DNA of 34,537 bases, taken from CAYLKS01 sp964384205 [NCBI: uncultured bacterium]. GTDB lineage: Bacteria; JAGOEH01. The stretch covers positions 1 through 34,537 of the forward strand of contig CAYLKS010000033.1 in NCBI GenBank assembly GCA_964384205.1, written 5' to 3'. Within the stretch, counting starts at the first letter, position 1. Each line of letters begins with the position of its first letter. The position numbers were made by a program, and so were the translations under genes. The notes under the pieces were generated by a model. The model was given only the letters and a program-made list of their open reading frames with translations, was not told where the DNA came from and searched no databases. Shown one piece after another: positions 6,999 through 16,335 of this stretch.

Positions 6999-7997
6999 AT
7001 GAGTGAAATACTCAGCCAAGAAGAAGTTGATGCATTATTAAATGCTGTTTCATCTGGACAAATAGAAAGCATAGATGAAGTAAAAGAAAAAGAACTTGAA
7101 AAATCTGTTACAGTATATGATTTTAAACATCCAGATAGAGTATCAAAGGACCAGGTAAGAACATTACAAATGCTTCATGATGGCTTTGCCAGGGCATTCA
7201 GTTCTACATTATCAGCACATTTAAGAACAATAGTTGATATAGATTTGGTTTCAGTTGACCAAATTACATATTCAGAATTCATTATGTCTATGTCTGATCC
7301 AAGCTGTATATATATTTTTAGTATGAAACCTATAGAAGGGAATTCCATCCTTGAAATCACGCCACAACTTGCATTTTCGATATTTGATAGAATGTTCGGT
7401 GGACAGGGACAAAGTTTAGAATTAAATAGAGAATTAACAAATATAGAACAAATTGTTATAAGTAAAGTTGTAAATTTTGCATTAAAAGATCTTGCCAAAG
7501 CATGGGAGCATGTTGTTTCCCTTGATATGAGATTAGAGGGGAAAGAATCTAATCCACAATTTGTACAAGTTGCACCTCCTGGTGAAACAGTTATATTAAT
7601 TTCATTTGAAATTAAGACACTAAATTCCAGTGGATTAATGAGTATATGCTATCCCTATATGGTATTAGAATCTATTATATCTAAATTATCAGGACAACAC
7701 TGGATAACATTTTTAAGAAAAGAAGCAACTGAGGGGCATCAGGACATAATTACCTCAAGATTAATGCAAGCAAGTGCTCCTATTAAAGTTATATTAGGCA
7801 AAACAAAACTAACTGTACAGGATATCTTGGATTTAAAAACTGGGGATGTCATAAAACTAAGAAAAGATGTTAAAGATGAATTAGTAATGATGGTAGGAAA
7901 TAACCCCAAATATTACTGTAAACCTGGTGTTTTAAAAGATCATCTTGCAGTAAAAATTACAAGAATGATAAAAAAAGGAGAAAATCTTAGATTATGA
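6999..7997 (+). CDS. fliM: Flagellar motor switch protein FliM
   Basis: FliM is the middle protein of the cytoplasmic switch (C-ring) and binds phosphorylated CheY. The N-terminal CheY-binding motif is present (ILSQEEVDALLNAV, residues 4-17). The central CheC-like domain (about 45-235) includes PDRVSKDQVRTLQMLHDGFA and FDRMFGGQG. The C-terminal SpoA/FliN-like domain is at about 250-325 (LTVQDILDLKTGDVIKL). Length 332 is typical. The stop overlaps the next start by 4 nt (ATGA), so FliM and FliY are probably translationally coupled. No che genes lie in the window, but the motif implies a CheY elsewhere. Confidence 0.97.
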   Translation: MSEILSQEEVDALLNAVSSGQIESIDEVKEKELEKSVTVYDFKHPDRVSKDQVRTLQMLHDGFARAFSSTLSAHLRTIVDIDLVSVDQITYSEFIMSMSDPSCIYIFSMKPIEGNSILEITPQLAFSIFDRMFGGQGQSLELNRELTNIEQIVISKVVNFALKDLAKAWEHVVSLDMRLEGKESNPQFVQVAPPGETVILISFEIKTLNSSGLMSICYPYMVLESIISKLSGQHWITFLRKEATEGHQDIITSRLMQASAPIKVILGKTKLTVQDILDLKTGDVIKLRKDVKDELVMMVGNNPKYYCKPGVLKDHLAVKITRMIKKGENLRL

Positions 7998-8974
7998 GTG
8001 ATGAATTTTTATCCCAGGAAGAGATTGATGCCCTAGCATCTGGTGTCTTACCGGAAAGCGAAGAGATTCTTCCTGATGTAGAAGAATCAATTAAATCATT
8101 AATAGAAACAATAAAAGAACAGATTGTCAATGTTTTTTCTATAACTCTTTCTTTAGAAGTATCATCAGATATTATATCAATAAATTTCTATAATAAAGAT
8201 AAAATAGGTGAATTATCTAAAGATCAATTAGTAAGTATTGCAACTACTTATACTGGAGCTATTAAAGGAAGAATAATCTATTTAATGACCAAAGAAGATG
8301 TTGCAATGATTTCCGATCTAATGATGATGGGAGAAGGTACTACTGAATGGTCAGATGATTTTATAGAATCAATTGGTGAAGCTTTTAATCAAATCGATGG
8401 AAATCTTGTAACCCCCTTGGGAAACTTTGCTGGCGGACAAATAGAAATTAGCAGTGCCGAGGTAAATCTCATTTCTCTTGATGATGCGGATTCATTCAGT
8501 GATTTTTATCTAGTAATGTTAAAATTAACGATTGGTGATAAAATAGATTCACAATTTGCTATTTTAATAGATCCTGATATTATACTGAAGCTTCAAGAAA
8601 AACAACAACAAGCCACTCAAGAGTCAACAGCTGACAAAGTCACTGTAAAAACTCCAGACCTTGAAAAATTTGACCAAGAAGAAAAACAGGTTTCATCAGG
8701 TGCAACAGAACTTCCTAAAAATATAGAAATGATTCTTGATATTTCATTACCAGTTACTATTGAACTCGGCAGAACTTCTATGAGAATCAGAGATATTCTT
8801 GAATTAGGACATGGTTCCATTGTTGAATTAGATAAATTAGCAGGAGAACCTGTGGACGTTATCGTCAATGATAAAGTCATAGCAAAAGGCGAAGTTGTTG
8901 TTATTGATGAAAATTTCGGTGTCAGAATCACTTCTCTTGTTGGCATGGATGAAAGAATTAAAAGCTTGAGATAA
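7994..8974 (+). CDS. fliY: Flagellar motor switch protein FliY (FliN with CheC-type domain)
   Basis: This 326-residue protein is the FliY form of FliN known from Bacillus, Thermotoga and spirochaetes; plain FliN has about 130 residues. It begins with its own CheY-binding motif (LSQEEIDAL, 6-14). A CheC-like domain at about 30-205 carries one phosphatase-type ExxxExxN motif (Glu125, Glu129, Asn132). A low-complexity linker follows, then the SpoA C-ring domain at about 245-318 (VTIELGRTSMRIRDILELGH). I see only one ExxN motif, where many FliY and CheC proteins have two, so CheY-P phosphatase activity may be reduced or use a single site. It overlaps fliM by 4 nt. Confidence 0.93.
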   Translation: MSDEFLSQEEIDALASGVLPESEEILPDVEESIKSLIETIKEQIVNVFSITLSLEVSSDIISINFYNKDKIGELSKDQLVSIATTYTGAIKGRIIYLMTKEDVAMISDLMMMGEGTTEWSDDFIESIGEAFNQIDGNLVTPLGNFAGGQIEISSAEVNLISLDDADSFSDFYLVMLKLTIGDKIDSQFAILIDPDIILKLQEKQQQATQESTADKVTVKTPDLEKFDQEEKQVSSGATELPKNIEMILDISLPVTIELGRTSMRIRDILELGHGSIVELDKLAGEPVDVIVNDKVIAKGEVVVIDENFGVRITSLVGMDERIKSLR

Positions 8975-8988
8975 ATGAGATAAAAATT

Positions 8989-9312
8989 ATGGATACATTA
9001 CAACAAGTTACAGAAAAAACAGCAAATCTGCCTCTTGCTGACTTTAATATCTGGTTTTCTTTAATTAAAATCATAATTATTTTAGCTCTTCTAATAGCAT
9101 TAATTTATGGTTTTTTATTTTTTATGAAAAAATATCTTTATAAAAATTCTGGCTTTAAAAATTCTAATAGGATAAAATTAATTGAAACTTTCTATTTATC
9201 CCCAAAATCTAAAATTTACCTAATAAAAATAGGAAAAAAATTCCTCCTTGTAGGAGATAATGGAAACAATATTTCTTATTTAAAAGAACTGGGAGAAGAT
9301 GAAATTGAATAA
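8989..9312 (+). CDS. fliO: Flagellar export protein FliO
   Basis: FliO is a small membrane protein that helps assemble the FliP ring of the type III export gate. The 107-residue product has one membrane segment at about residues 22-45 and a basic cytoplasmic domain with the family pattern KLIETFYLSPKSKIYLIKIG followed by KFLLVGDNGNNISYLKEL. Size and position before fliP are standard. Its end overlaps fliP by 14 nt. Confidence 0.88.
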   Translation: MDTLQQVTEKTANLPLADFNIWFSLIKIIIILALLIALIYGFLFFMKKYLYKNSGFKNSNRIKLIETFYLSPKSKIYLIKIGKKFLLVGDNGNNISYLKELGEDEIE

Positions 9313-10111
9313 TAAAAAAAAATTAAAAAATTTTGAAAAAAAACATCCTCTTTATCGAATTATATCGTCAAAATTTTATATAACTTTAATATTTTTTGCT
9401 TTGTTTTTTATATTTTATACAAAAATATCAGCACAGGGACTACCGAAGGTAACTTTAGGAGTGGACTCAACAAATAATCCCAAAGAATTTGCAACATCAA
9501 TCCAGATCCTATTTTTAATAACAATACTATCATTAGCGCCTGCTTTTATTTTATTAATGACATCTTTTATAAGAATTGTAACTGTATTATCTTTTTTAAG
9601 AAATGCTATTGGTACGCAACAAATGCCACCAAACCAGCTAATATTGGGATTATCCCTTATACTAACATATTTTATAATGAGTCCCACTCTTGATAGAATA
9701 AATCAAGAAGCATTACAACCTTACTTAAATGAACAGATTACTCAGCAGCAAGCATTAAAAAAAGCTCAAATTCCGATTAGAGAATTTATGCTCCGCCAAA
9801 CTCGCGAAAAAGACTTAGCTTTATTTGTAAAATTATTAAAAGAAAAAAGACCTAAGTCGCCAAATGATTTATCATTAAAAGTCATTGTTCCAGCTTTTGT
9901 AATTTCTGAATTAAAAACAGCATTTCAAATAGGATTTATCATATATGTGCCTTTTCTAATTATTGATATGGTAGTAGCAAGTGTCTTGATGTCTATGGGA
10001 ATGCTCATGTTGCCCCCTATCATGATCTCCTTGCCTTTCAAATTATTATTATTTATTTTAGTTGATGGATGGAATTTGGTTATACAATCTTTAATGACAA
10101 GTTTTAAATAA
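9299..10111 (+). CDS. fliP: Flagellar type III export gate protein FliP
   Basis: FliP forms the main ring of the export gate with FliQ and FliR. The 270-residue protein has a basic N-terminus and a signal-like hydrophobic segment (about 25-45), then the mature family core: PAFILLMTSFIRIVTVLSFL, RNAIGTQQMPPNQLILGLSL, a periplasmic region containing REFMLRQTREKDL, and the C-terminal hairpin ending in FKLLLFILVDGWNLV. The ATG lies inside fliO. A downstream start would lose part of the signal segment, so the overlap start is preferred. fliQ begins 12 nt after the stop. Confidence 0.96.
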   Translation: MKLNNKKKLKNFEKKHPLYRIISSKFYITLIFFALFFIFYTKISAQGLPKVTLGVDSTNNPKEFATSIQILFLITILSLAPAFILLMTSFIRIVTVLSFLRNAIGTQQMPPNQLILGLSLILTYFIMSPTLDRINQEALQPYLNEQITQQQALKKAQIPIREFMLRQTREKDLALFVKLLKEKRPKSPNDLSLKVIVPAFVISELKTAFQIGFIIYVPFLIIDMVVASVLMSMGMLMLPPIMISLPFKLLLFILVDGWNLVIQSLMTSFK

Positions 10112-10123
10112 AAGAAGGTAAGT

Positions 10124-10393
10124 ATGACACAAACATATATAATTGCTTTGGGCAAACAAATTATCTGGATTATTCTTTTAATATCCGCGCCTATGTTGCT
10201 TTCTGGATTATTGGTAGGGCTGTTAATAAGCATATTGCAGGCAGTTACTCAAATACATGAAATGACTATAACTTTTATCCCCAAAATTATTGCAGTATTA
10301 ATTGCTCTGGTGATTTTTTTACCATGGATCAGTAATATATTAATAGATTTTACAATCAATTTATTCTCAAATATTCCTAACATAATTCATTAA
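10124..10393 (+). CDS. fliQ: Flagellar export gate protein FliQ
   Basis: FliQ is a small export-gate subunit with two membrane helices that packs around the FliP/FliR core. The 89-residue length and the hairpin (about 12-40 and 50-75) are canonical, with the family motif GLLVGLLISILQAVTQIHEM between helices and TFIPKI leading into the second. It sits between fliP and fliR in the usual order, with AAGAAGG just upstream of its ATG. Confidence 0.95.
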   Translation: MTQTYIIALGKQIIWIILLISAPMLLSGLLVGLLISILQAVTQIHEMTITFIPKIIAVLIALVIFLPWISNILIDFTINLFSNIPNIIH

Positions 10394-10412
10394 CAAAGGA
10401 GAGACATAGGGA

Positions 10413-11180
10413 TTGGATTTTACCATAAATTCTATAAAACTATTCTTACTTGTTTTCATAAGAATATCATCTTTTCTATTCGCTGCTCCTTTTTTCGGCA
10501 GTGCTATGATATTAAATAGAGTGAAGATAGGATTCGCATTTATATTGGCGTGGATAATATACCCTGCTATAACATATAACCCTGATTTATTACCTAACAG
10601 CCTGATAACATATTTTATAGTACTCTTTAATGAAATATTCTGGGGATTAATTATTGGTTTTGTGTTCTATATAATTTTCATTGGCATACAATATGCAGGA
10701 GAAGTAATTGGTATTCAGATGGGATTTGGAATTGTGAATGTATTAGATCCGCAAGCACGGATTCAGATTTCTATTATTGGACAATTTTTTTATCTGGTTG
10801 CTCTTATAATTTTTATTTCTATCAATGGTCATTACTATTTAATTGAAGCTGTATTTAGATTTTTTGAAATTTTGCCACCAGGTGCAATAGTATTTAGTTC
10901 AAAATTCTTAGATCAAATAATTAAAATTTCAACTATGGTGTTTTTTTATATGTTTAAATTAGGTGCACCGGTTGTCATAACATTACTTTTAACTGATATT
11001 GCTTTTGGAATGATAGCGAGAACTGTACCTCAAATGAATATTTTTATTGTTGGATTCCCTATAAAAATAATTGTCAGCTTCGTTACTATTATCTTATCTT
11101 TTTCACTCTGGGGATATGTATTTATTAAACTTCTAAATAGCTTTCTTGTTGAATGCAATAACTTAATCGGTATTTTATAA
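10413..11180 (+). CDS. fliR: Flagellar export gate protein FliR (TTG start)
   Basis: FliR closes the helical FliPQR gate. The 255-residue protein is hydrophobic throughout with several membrane helices. Family landmarks include IRISSFLFAAPFFGSAMILN, the segment around GEVIGIQMGFGIVNVLDPQA, and a C-terminal region with DIAFGMIARTVPQMNIFIVG. The start is taken as TTG at 10413, because AAAGGAG ends 10 nt before it and no ATG gives the conserved N-terminus. fliR lies 19 nt after fliQ and 16 nt before flhB. Confidence 0.94.
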   Translation: MDFTINSIKLFLLVFIRISSFLFAAPFFGSAMILNRVKIGFAFILAWIIYPAITYNPDLLPNSLITYFIVLFNEIFWGLIIGFVFYIIFIGIQYAGEVIGIQMGFGIVNVLDPQARIQISIIGQFFYLVALIIFISINGHYYLIEAVFRFFEILPPGAIVFSSKFLDQIIKISTMVFFYMFKLGAPVVITLLLTDIAFGMIARTVPQMNIFIVGFPIKIIVSFVTIILSFSLWGYVFIKLLNSFLVECNNLIGIL

Positions 11181-11196
11181 TTCAGGAGAATAGATT

Positions 11197-12267
11197 ATGC
11201 CCGCTGAAAGTAATCAGGAAAGGACAGAACCAGCTACACAACGAAGGCGAGAACAAGCAAAAGAAAAAGGACAGGTAGCTAAAAGCACAGAAATTAATAC
11301 TGTCTTCATATTTGTATTTTCATTATTATACTTCTCTATTGCTGGAAATTTTTTCTATAAAAATATAAAAGAAATTGTGATATTCTATCTATCGAATGCT
11401 GGCAACCTTTCTATAGATATGTCAACATATTACAATTTTATGCTGAATTTATTAGAAAAAGTTGGGCTTTTATTATTGCCTTATTTTTTAATAATATTTG
11501 TTGCAGGAATTATTGCAAATGTTATTCAGTTTGGATTCTTATTTACAGCTCAACCACTAACACCGGATTTAAAAAAAATTAACCCTATATCTGGTTTTTC
11601 CCGAATATTTTCAAAAAAATCTTTTGTTGAACTTATTAAATCTATTTTAAAAATAATAACAGTAGTTTCAATTGCATTTCTCACAATTAGAGCAAATCAT
11701 AATCAATTAATATTAAATGCTGATAAAGACATATCTCAAATAGCAACAGTAGCTATTGGTTTTATTAAGGGATTATCTTTAAAAATCCTTTTAGCCTTAA
11801 TTATAATTGCTATTTTTGACTTTGCTTTCGCAAGATGGGATTATGAACAAAATCTAAAAATGACGAAGCAAGAGGTAAAAGAAGAACTTAAACAATATGA
11901 AGGAGATCCTTTAATCAAAAGCCGAATAAGATCGATCCAACGTGAAATGGCACGAAAAAGAATGTTGCAAAAAGTTCCAGAAGCAGAAGTTGTTATTACA
12001 AACCCTACTCATTTTGCAATTGCACTTGCTTATGATATGGAAAAAGATCCAGCCCCAAAGGTAATTGCCAAAGGAGCTGATTTTATTGCTCAAAAAATTA
12101 AGGAAATAGCAACTGAAAATGATGTTCCAATAGTAGAAAATAAATCATTAGCAAGGGCATTATATAAAGCATGTGAAATTGGTGATTTTATTCCTGAAGA
12201 TTTATATACCGCAGTTGCTGAAGTTTTATCTTATGTCTATAAATTAAAAGGGAAAAAGGTAGCATAA
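11197..12267 (+). CDS. flhB: Flagellar export switch protein FlhB
   Basis: FlhB has four membrane helices and a cytoplasmic domain that cleaves itself to switch export from hook to filament substrates, under FliK control. Length 356 is typical. The N-terminal basic stretch (ERTEPATQRRREQAKEKGQV) is the family signature. The autocleavage site NPTH is at residues 269-272, within VITNPTHFAIAL, and is intact. The C-terminal cytoplasmic domain (about 215-350) is complete. The next gene begins right after the stop. Confidence 0.97.
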   Translation: MPAESNQERTEPATQRRREQAKEKGQVAKSTEINTVFIFVFSLLYFSIAGNFFYKNIKEIVIFYLSNAGNLSIDMSTYYNFMLNLLEKVGLLLLPYFLIIFVAGIIANVIQFGFLFTAQPLTPDLKKINPISGFSRIFSKKSFVELIKSILKIITVVSIAFLTIRANHNQLILNADKDISQIATVAIGFIKGLSLKILLALIIIAIFDFAFARWDYEQNLKMTKQEVKEELKQYEGDPLIKSRIRSIQREMARKRMLQKVPEAEVVITNPTHFAIALAYDMEKDPAPKVIAKGADFIAQKIKEIATENDVPIVENKSLARALYKACEIGDFIPEDLYTAVAEVLSYVYKLKGKKVA

Positions 12268-13197
12268 ATGAGTAAAATAATTTCCATTGGATCAGGAAAA
12301 GGCGGGGTTGGCAAATCTATAATAACAGCCAATCTGGCTGCTCATCTTGCATCTAATGGTAAAAAAGTCATTGCTATTGATTCAGACTTTGGAGGGTCAA
12401 ACCTTCATACTTATTTGGGAATAAATTCTCCAGATAAATCAATAAGTGATATTTTAGTTAAAAACCTAAAAAATATTGAAGATGTAATCATTGATACTGA
12501 GATCGAAAATTTAAAATTAATTAGTGCTGATAGTGGATTTATAAGCATCACAAATATGAAATTTGTTCAGAAAAGTAAAATATTGAAAGAAATACTCAAA
12601 CTTGATGCGGATTATATTTTAATGGACTTAGGTGCTGGTTCTGCTATTAATATTATAGATTTTTTTCTTTTATCATCCTTTCCTATTGTTATTACAGTAC
12701 CAGAAATTACAAGTTTTGAAAATGCTTATACATTTTTAAAAAACTGCACATTCAGGCATATATTAAATGGTATAAAAAAATATGCTTTCTGGTATAAAAA
12801 AGTAATAAATTACTTTGTTCATCCATATCAATATAATATTTTTTCCATCAATGATTTACTTAATAAAATGGAAAAAGAAAACAAAGAAATATTTGACATA
12901 ATTGTCGATCAGATAGAAAATTTTCAGCCAAATTTAATTTTAAATAGAATCACTCAACTCTCTGAAATTAATCTTGGAGAAAGAATTAAACAAATAGTAA
13001 AAAAATATTTAAATGTGGATTTACATTTTTTAGGATATTTTGAAGAAGATTATTCTGTAAAAACGTTAATAAATCAGAATCAATTAATAATCAAAAAAAA
13101 TCCTTTTTCTAAAATTTCTCTAAGAATTAAAGATTTAGCAGAAACAATTATAAACCAGGAAAAATATGGAAAACAACATATTATCAAGACTAACTAA
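12268..13197 (+). CDS. Extra ParA/MinD-like P-loop ATPase between flhB and flhA
   Basis: This is a 309-residue MinD/ParA-type ATPase. It starts almost directly with the deviant Walker A (SGKGGVGKS, residues 9-17, signature Lys11) and then has the switch-like stretch AIDSDFGGSNLHTYLGI. It lacks the N-terminal extension that FlhG uses to act on FlhF; the true FlhG is coded at 16316. After about residue 150 it has an insert rich in aromatic and basic residues (about 155-200: FLKNCTFRHI, then YAFWYKK) that differs from FlhG. It abuts flhB and overlaps flhA by 32 nt, so it is an integral operon member. Function unknown; a second positional or number regulator of the export apparatus is inference. 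Confidence 0.8.
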   Translation: MSKIISIGSGKGGVGKSIITANLAAHLASNGKKVIAIDSDFGGSNLHTYLGINSPDKSISDILVKNLKNIEDVIIDTEIENLKLISADSGFISITNMKFVQKSKILKEILKLDADYILMDLGAGSAINIIDFFLLSSFPIVITVPEITSFENAYTFLKNCTFRHILNGIKKYAFWYKKVINYFVHPYQYNIFSINDLLNKMEKENKEIFDIIVDQIENFQPNLILNRITQLSEINLGERIKQIVKKYLNVDLHFLGYFEEDYSVKTLINQNQLIIKKNPFSKISLRIKDLAETIINQEKYGKQHIIKTN

Positions 13198-15220
13198 ACA
13201 TACTGATATATTAGTAGCTGTTGGTGTTATAGGTATATTAATTGTAATGATACTCCCTATGCCGCCATTTTTCTTAGATATATTGCTTGCTACTAATATT
13301 TCACTATCTGTTATAATATTATTAACAACAATGTATCTTCAAAGGCCTCTTGATTTTTCAGTATTTCCAGGATTATTGCTTGTAATTACTTTATTCAGAC
13401 TATCGTTAAATGTTGCCTCAACTAGATTAATATTGGGCGAAGCCTATGCTGGTCAAATTATCAAATCCTTTGGCACATTCGTTGTCAAAGGAGATTATGT
13501 AGTAGGATTTATTGTATTTCTAATTTTAGTAATTATTCAATTTGTAGTTATTACAAAAGGAGCAACAAGGATTGCAGAAGTTGCTGCAAGATTTACATTA
13601 GATGCTATGCCTGGAAAACAAATGAGTATAGATGCTGACTTAAATGCAGGATTAATTAACGAAGAACAAGCACGAAAAAGAAGAGAAGAAATTTCCAAGG
13701 AAGCAGATTTCTATGGAGCAATGGATGGCGCCAGTAAATTCGTCCGAGGAGATGCAATAGCAGGAATTATTATAACAATTATCAATATCATCGGAGGTTT
13801 CGTAATTGGAATATTAAAACAGGGAATGTCTTTTTCCGAAGCATTACAAACATATACTCTACTTACTGTAGGCGATGGACTTGTCTCTCAAATTCCAGCT
13901 CTTATTATATCAACATCTGCTGGTATTATTGTAACAAGAGCAGCTTCTGAATCCAATTTAGGAGAAGATATAAAAAAACAACTTACATTCCAACCAAAAG
14001 CAATTTTAATAGCCTCTGGTCTTTTGTTATTTTTCGCACTTATTCCTGGACTACCAACACTACCTTTTATAATATTAAGCTCCTTAACAGGTGCAATAGG
14101 TTATATAACATTAAAGTCAAGTCAAAAGAAAGAAATTATTGAAGAAGAAACTGAAACAGAAGCCGAACCGGTTGAAGAAAAAATTGAAGATCTACTAAAA
14201 ATTGATCCTTTAGAAATTGAAATTGGATATTCATTAATTCCTCTTGTAGATAAAAGCCAAGGCGGAGATCTATTAGAAAGAATTAGTCTTATAAGAAAAC
14301 AAATTGCCCAGGAACTTGGAATAATAGTTCCTCCAATAAGAATTAGAGATAATATCCAACTTGAATCTTTTTCCTATAGTATCAAATTAAAAGGAATAGA
14401 AATTAGTAAAGGTACACTAATGACTGATTATTTACTTGCTATGGCTCCGGGCGATGTTGAAGAACAAATAGAAGGAATACCAACAACTGAACCTGCTTTT
14501 GGATTACCGGCATTATGGATAACACCTGATAAAAAAGAATATGCAGAAATTCTGGGATATACTGTTGTAGAACCTTCTGCTGTTCTTGCCACTCATTTAT
14601 CGGAAGTAATTAAAAATAATGCCTATTTATTGCTCAACAGACAACAAGTCAAAGATCTAATCGAGAATATCAAAAAAGATAATCCAGCACTAATTGAAGA
14701 ATTAGTCCCTAATACTTTGACAATTGGCAATATACAAAAAGTATTACAAAATTTACTAAAAGAAAAAATACCTATCAGAGATTTAGAAACTATTTTAGAA
14801 GTTCTGGCAGATTTTGCTGTTCTAACCAAAGATGTCAATCTCTTAACTGAATATGTTCGAGCAAACTTAAATAGAAAAATTACAGAAATGTATAAAAATG
14901 AAAATAATACAATTATAGGGCTAACTCTAGACCCAAAATTAGAACAAATGATCTCTGACATTATAAAAAATCCAAATTTTACTGGAGAAATTGTCCTTCC
15001 AGCAAATATTCAACGTAATCTTCAAAGGGATTTAGCAGACAAAATAAAACAAATGTTGGATCAGGGGTATATGCCAATTATTCTATGCTCCCCTGCAATT
15101 AGAATGTATTTTAAAAAAATTATTGAAGACACATTTCCTGATGTAGTTGTATTATCTTATGCTGAAATCGCAAAAGGAACTGAAATAAAATCGCTCGGTA
15201 TAATAAGCGGGGGTAACTAA
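13166..15220 (+). CDS. flhA: Flagellar export apparatus protein FlhA
   Basis: FlhA forms the nonameric cytoplasmic ring and part of the proton/ion-coupled export engine. The 684-residue protein has about eight membrane helices in the first 315 residues, with hallmark segments RLSLNVASTRLILGEAYAG and the FHIPEP-family loop ARFTLDAMPGKQMSIDADLN. An acidic linker follows (about 320-345), then the cytoplasmic substrate-docking domain to the end. It begins inside the ParA-like gene, with AGGA 5 nt upstream of the ATG, and ends with a one-base overlap (TAATG) with flhF. Confidence 0.97.
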   Translation: MENNILSRLTKHTDILVAVGVIGILIVMILPMPPFFLDILLATNISLSVIILLTTMYLQRPLDFSVFPGLLLVITLFRLSLNVASTRLILGEAYAGQIIKSFGTFVVKGDYVVGFIVFLILVIIQFVVITKGATRIAEVAARFTLDAMPGKQMSIDADLNAGLINEEQARKRREEISKEADFYGAMDGASKFVRGDAIAGIIITIINIIGGFVIGILKQGMSFSEALQTYTLLTVGDGLVSQIPALIISTSAGIIVTRAASESNLGEDIKKQLTFQPKAILIASGLLLFFALIPGLPTLPFIILSSLTGAIGYITLKSSQKKEIIEEETETEAEPVEEKIEDLLKIDPLEIEIGYSLIPLVDKSQGGDLLERISLIRKQIAQELGIIVPPIRIRDNIQLESFSYSIKLKGIEISKGTLMTDYLLAMAPGDVEEQIEGIPTTEPAFGLPALWITPDKKEYAEILGYTVVEPSAVLATHLSEVIKNNAYLLLNRQQVKDLIENIKKDNPALIEELVPNTLTIGNIQKVLQNLLKEKIPIRDLETILEVLADFAVLTKDVNLLTEYVRANLNRKITEMYKNENNTIIGLTLDPKLEQMISDIIKNPNFTGEIVLPANIQRNLQRDLADKIKQMLDQGYMPIILCSPAIRMYFKKIIEDTFPDVVVLSYAEIAKGTEIKSLGIISGGN

Positions 15221-16335
15221 TGAAAATAAAAAAATTTACCGCAGAATCAATGCGCGATGCTTTATTTAACATTAAAAAAGAATTAGGCCCCCAGGCTGTC
15301 ATATTAAAAACAAAAAAAATTAAACCCAACGGTATATTCTCCAAAGAATATTTCGAAGTAACAGCTGCTATAGATATTGATGAAAAAGAGGTAATAGAAA
15401 CAGAAAAACTCACAAATTCATTAAACAAAAATTCTAAATTTGAATCAAACTATTTTGTCTTTGAAGAACAAAAAGCTCCTCCCTCTAATATTAATCTAAA
15501 CGATAAAGACGAATATATAACTTTTTCATTACATCATGATGAAAAAATTAGTGCTCTCCAAAAAATATTATATAAAAAAGATGTTCTGGCTAAAAATATC
15601 ATAAAAATAACAGAAAATATTCTAAATTTTTATAATGAAAATACAGAATTTATAGAACTCGTAGAGAAAACACGAGAAATTCTACTAAAAAATATCAGAG
15701 TCTCCGGACAATTAATACTAAAAAGAAATAAACCTACTGTTATAGCATTGATTGGTCCAACTGGCGTGGGAAAAACAACAACAATAGCAAAACTCGCTAC
15801 TAATTTTTCATTATTTGGAAAACTCAACATTGGTTTAATAACATCTGATACCTATAGAGTAGCAGCTGTAGAACAACTCAAAACCTTTGCCAAAATAATC
15901 AATATACCAATCGAAACAATCTATAAACCAAATGAAATAAAAGATGCAATTGAAAAATTTTATGATAAAAATATTATCTTTATAGATACTGCTGGAAGAT
16001 CTCAAAATGATAAAGAAAAAATTATCCAATTACAGGATTTACTTTATTATGCAGAACCTGATGAAGTTCATCTGGTATTAAGTGCTACAACAAAATATCA
16101 AGATACATTAGATATAATCAAAAAATTTGCTGTTGTCCCAATCCATAAATTAATATTTACGAAACTTGATGAAACCACAAATTTCGGAATGATATATAAC
16201 ATACAACAAGTAGTACAAAAAAAAATCTCTTATTTTACCACAGGCCAAAATATTCCAGAAGATATTGAAATAGCTAAACCAGAAATAATTGTCAACAATT
16301 TACTGGGAGACATAGATGTCTATTCAGGCGAATGA
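15220..16335 (+). CDS. flhF: Flagellar biosynthesis GTPase FlhF
   Basis: FlhF is the third SRP-type GTPase and marks where flagella are built. The N-terminal basic segment MKIKKFTAESMRDALFNIKK is the B-domain start, followed by a variable linker. The NG domain from about residue 115 has the P-loop GPTGVGKT (179-186), DTYRVAAVEQLKTFA (G2/insert box), the G3 motif IDTAGRSQNDKEKI, and the guanine-specificity motif TKLDE. Length 371 is normal. The start overlaps the flhA stop by one base and the end overlaps flhG by 20 nt, implying coupled synthesis of the FlhF/FlhG pair. Confidence 0.96.
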   Translation: MKIKKFTAESMRDALFNIKKELGPQAVILKTKKIKPNGIFSKEYFEVTAAIDIDEKEVIETEKLTNSLNKNSKFESNYFVFEEQKAPPSNINLNDKDEYITFSLHHDEKISALQKILYKKDVLAKNIIKITENILNFYNENTEFIELVEKTREILLKNIRVSGQLILKRNKPTVIALIGPTGVGKTTTIAKLATNFSLFGKLNIGLITSDTYRVAAVEQLKTFAKIINIPIETIYKPNEIKDAIEKFYDKNIIFIDTAGRSQNDKEKIIQLQDLLYYAEPDEVHLVLSATTKYQDTLDIIKKFAVVPIHKLIFTKLDETTNFGMIYNIQQVVQKKISYFTTGQNIPEDIEIAKPEIIVNNLLGDIDVYSGE

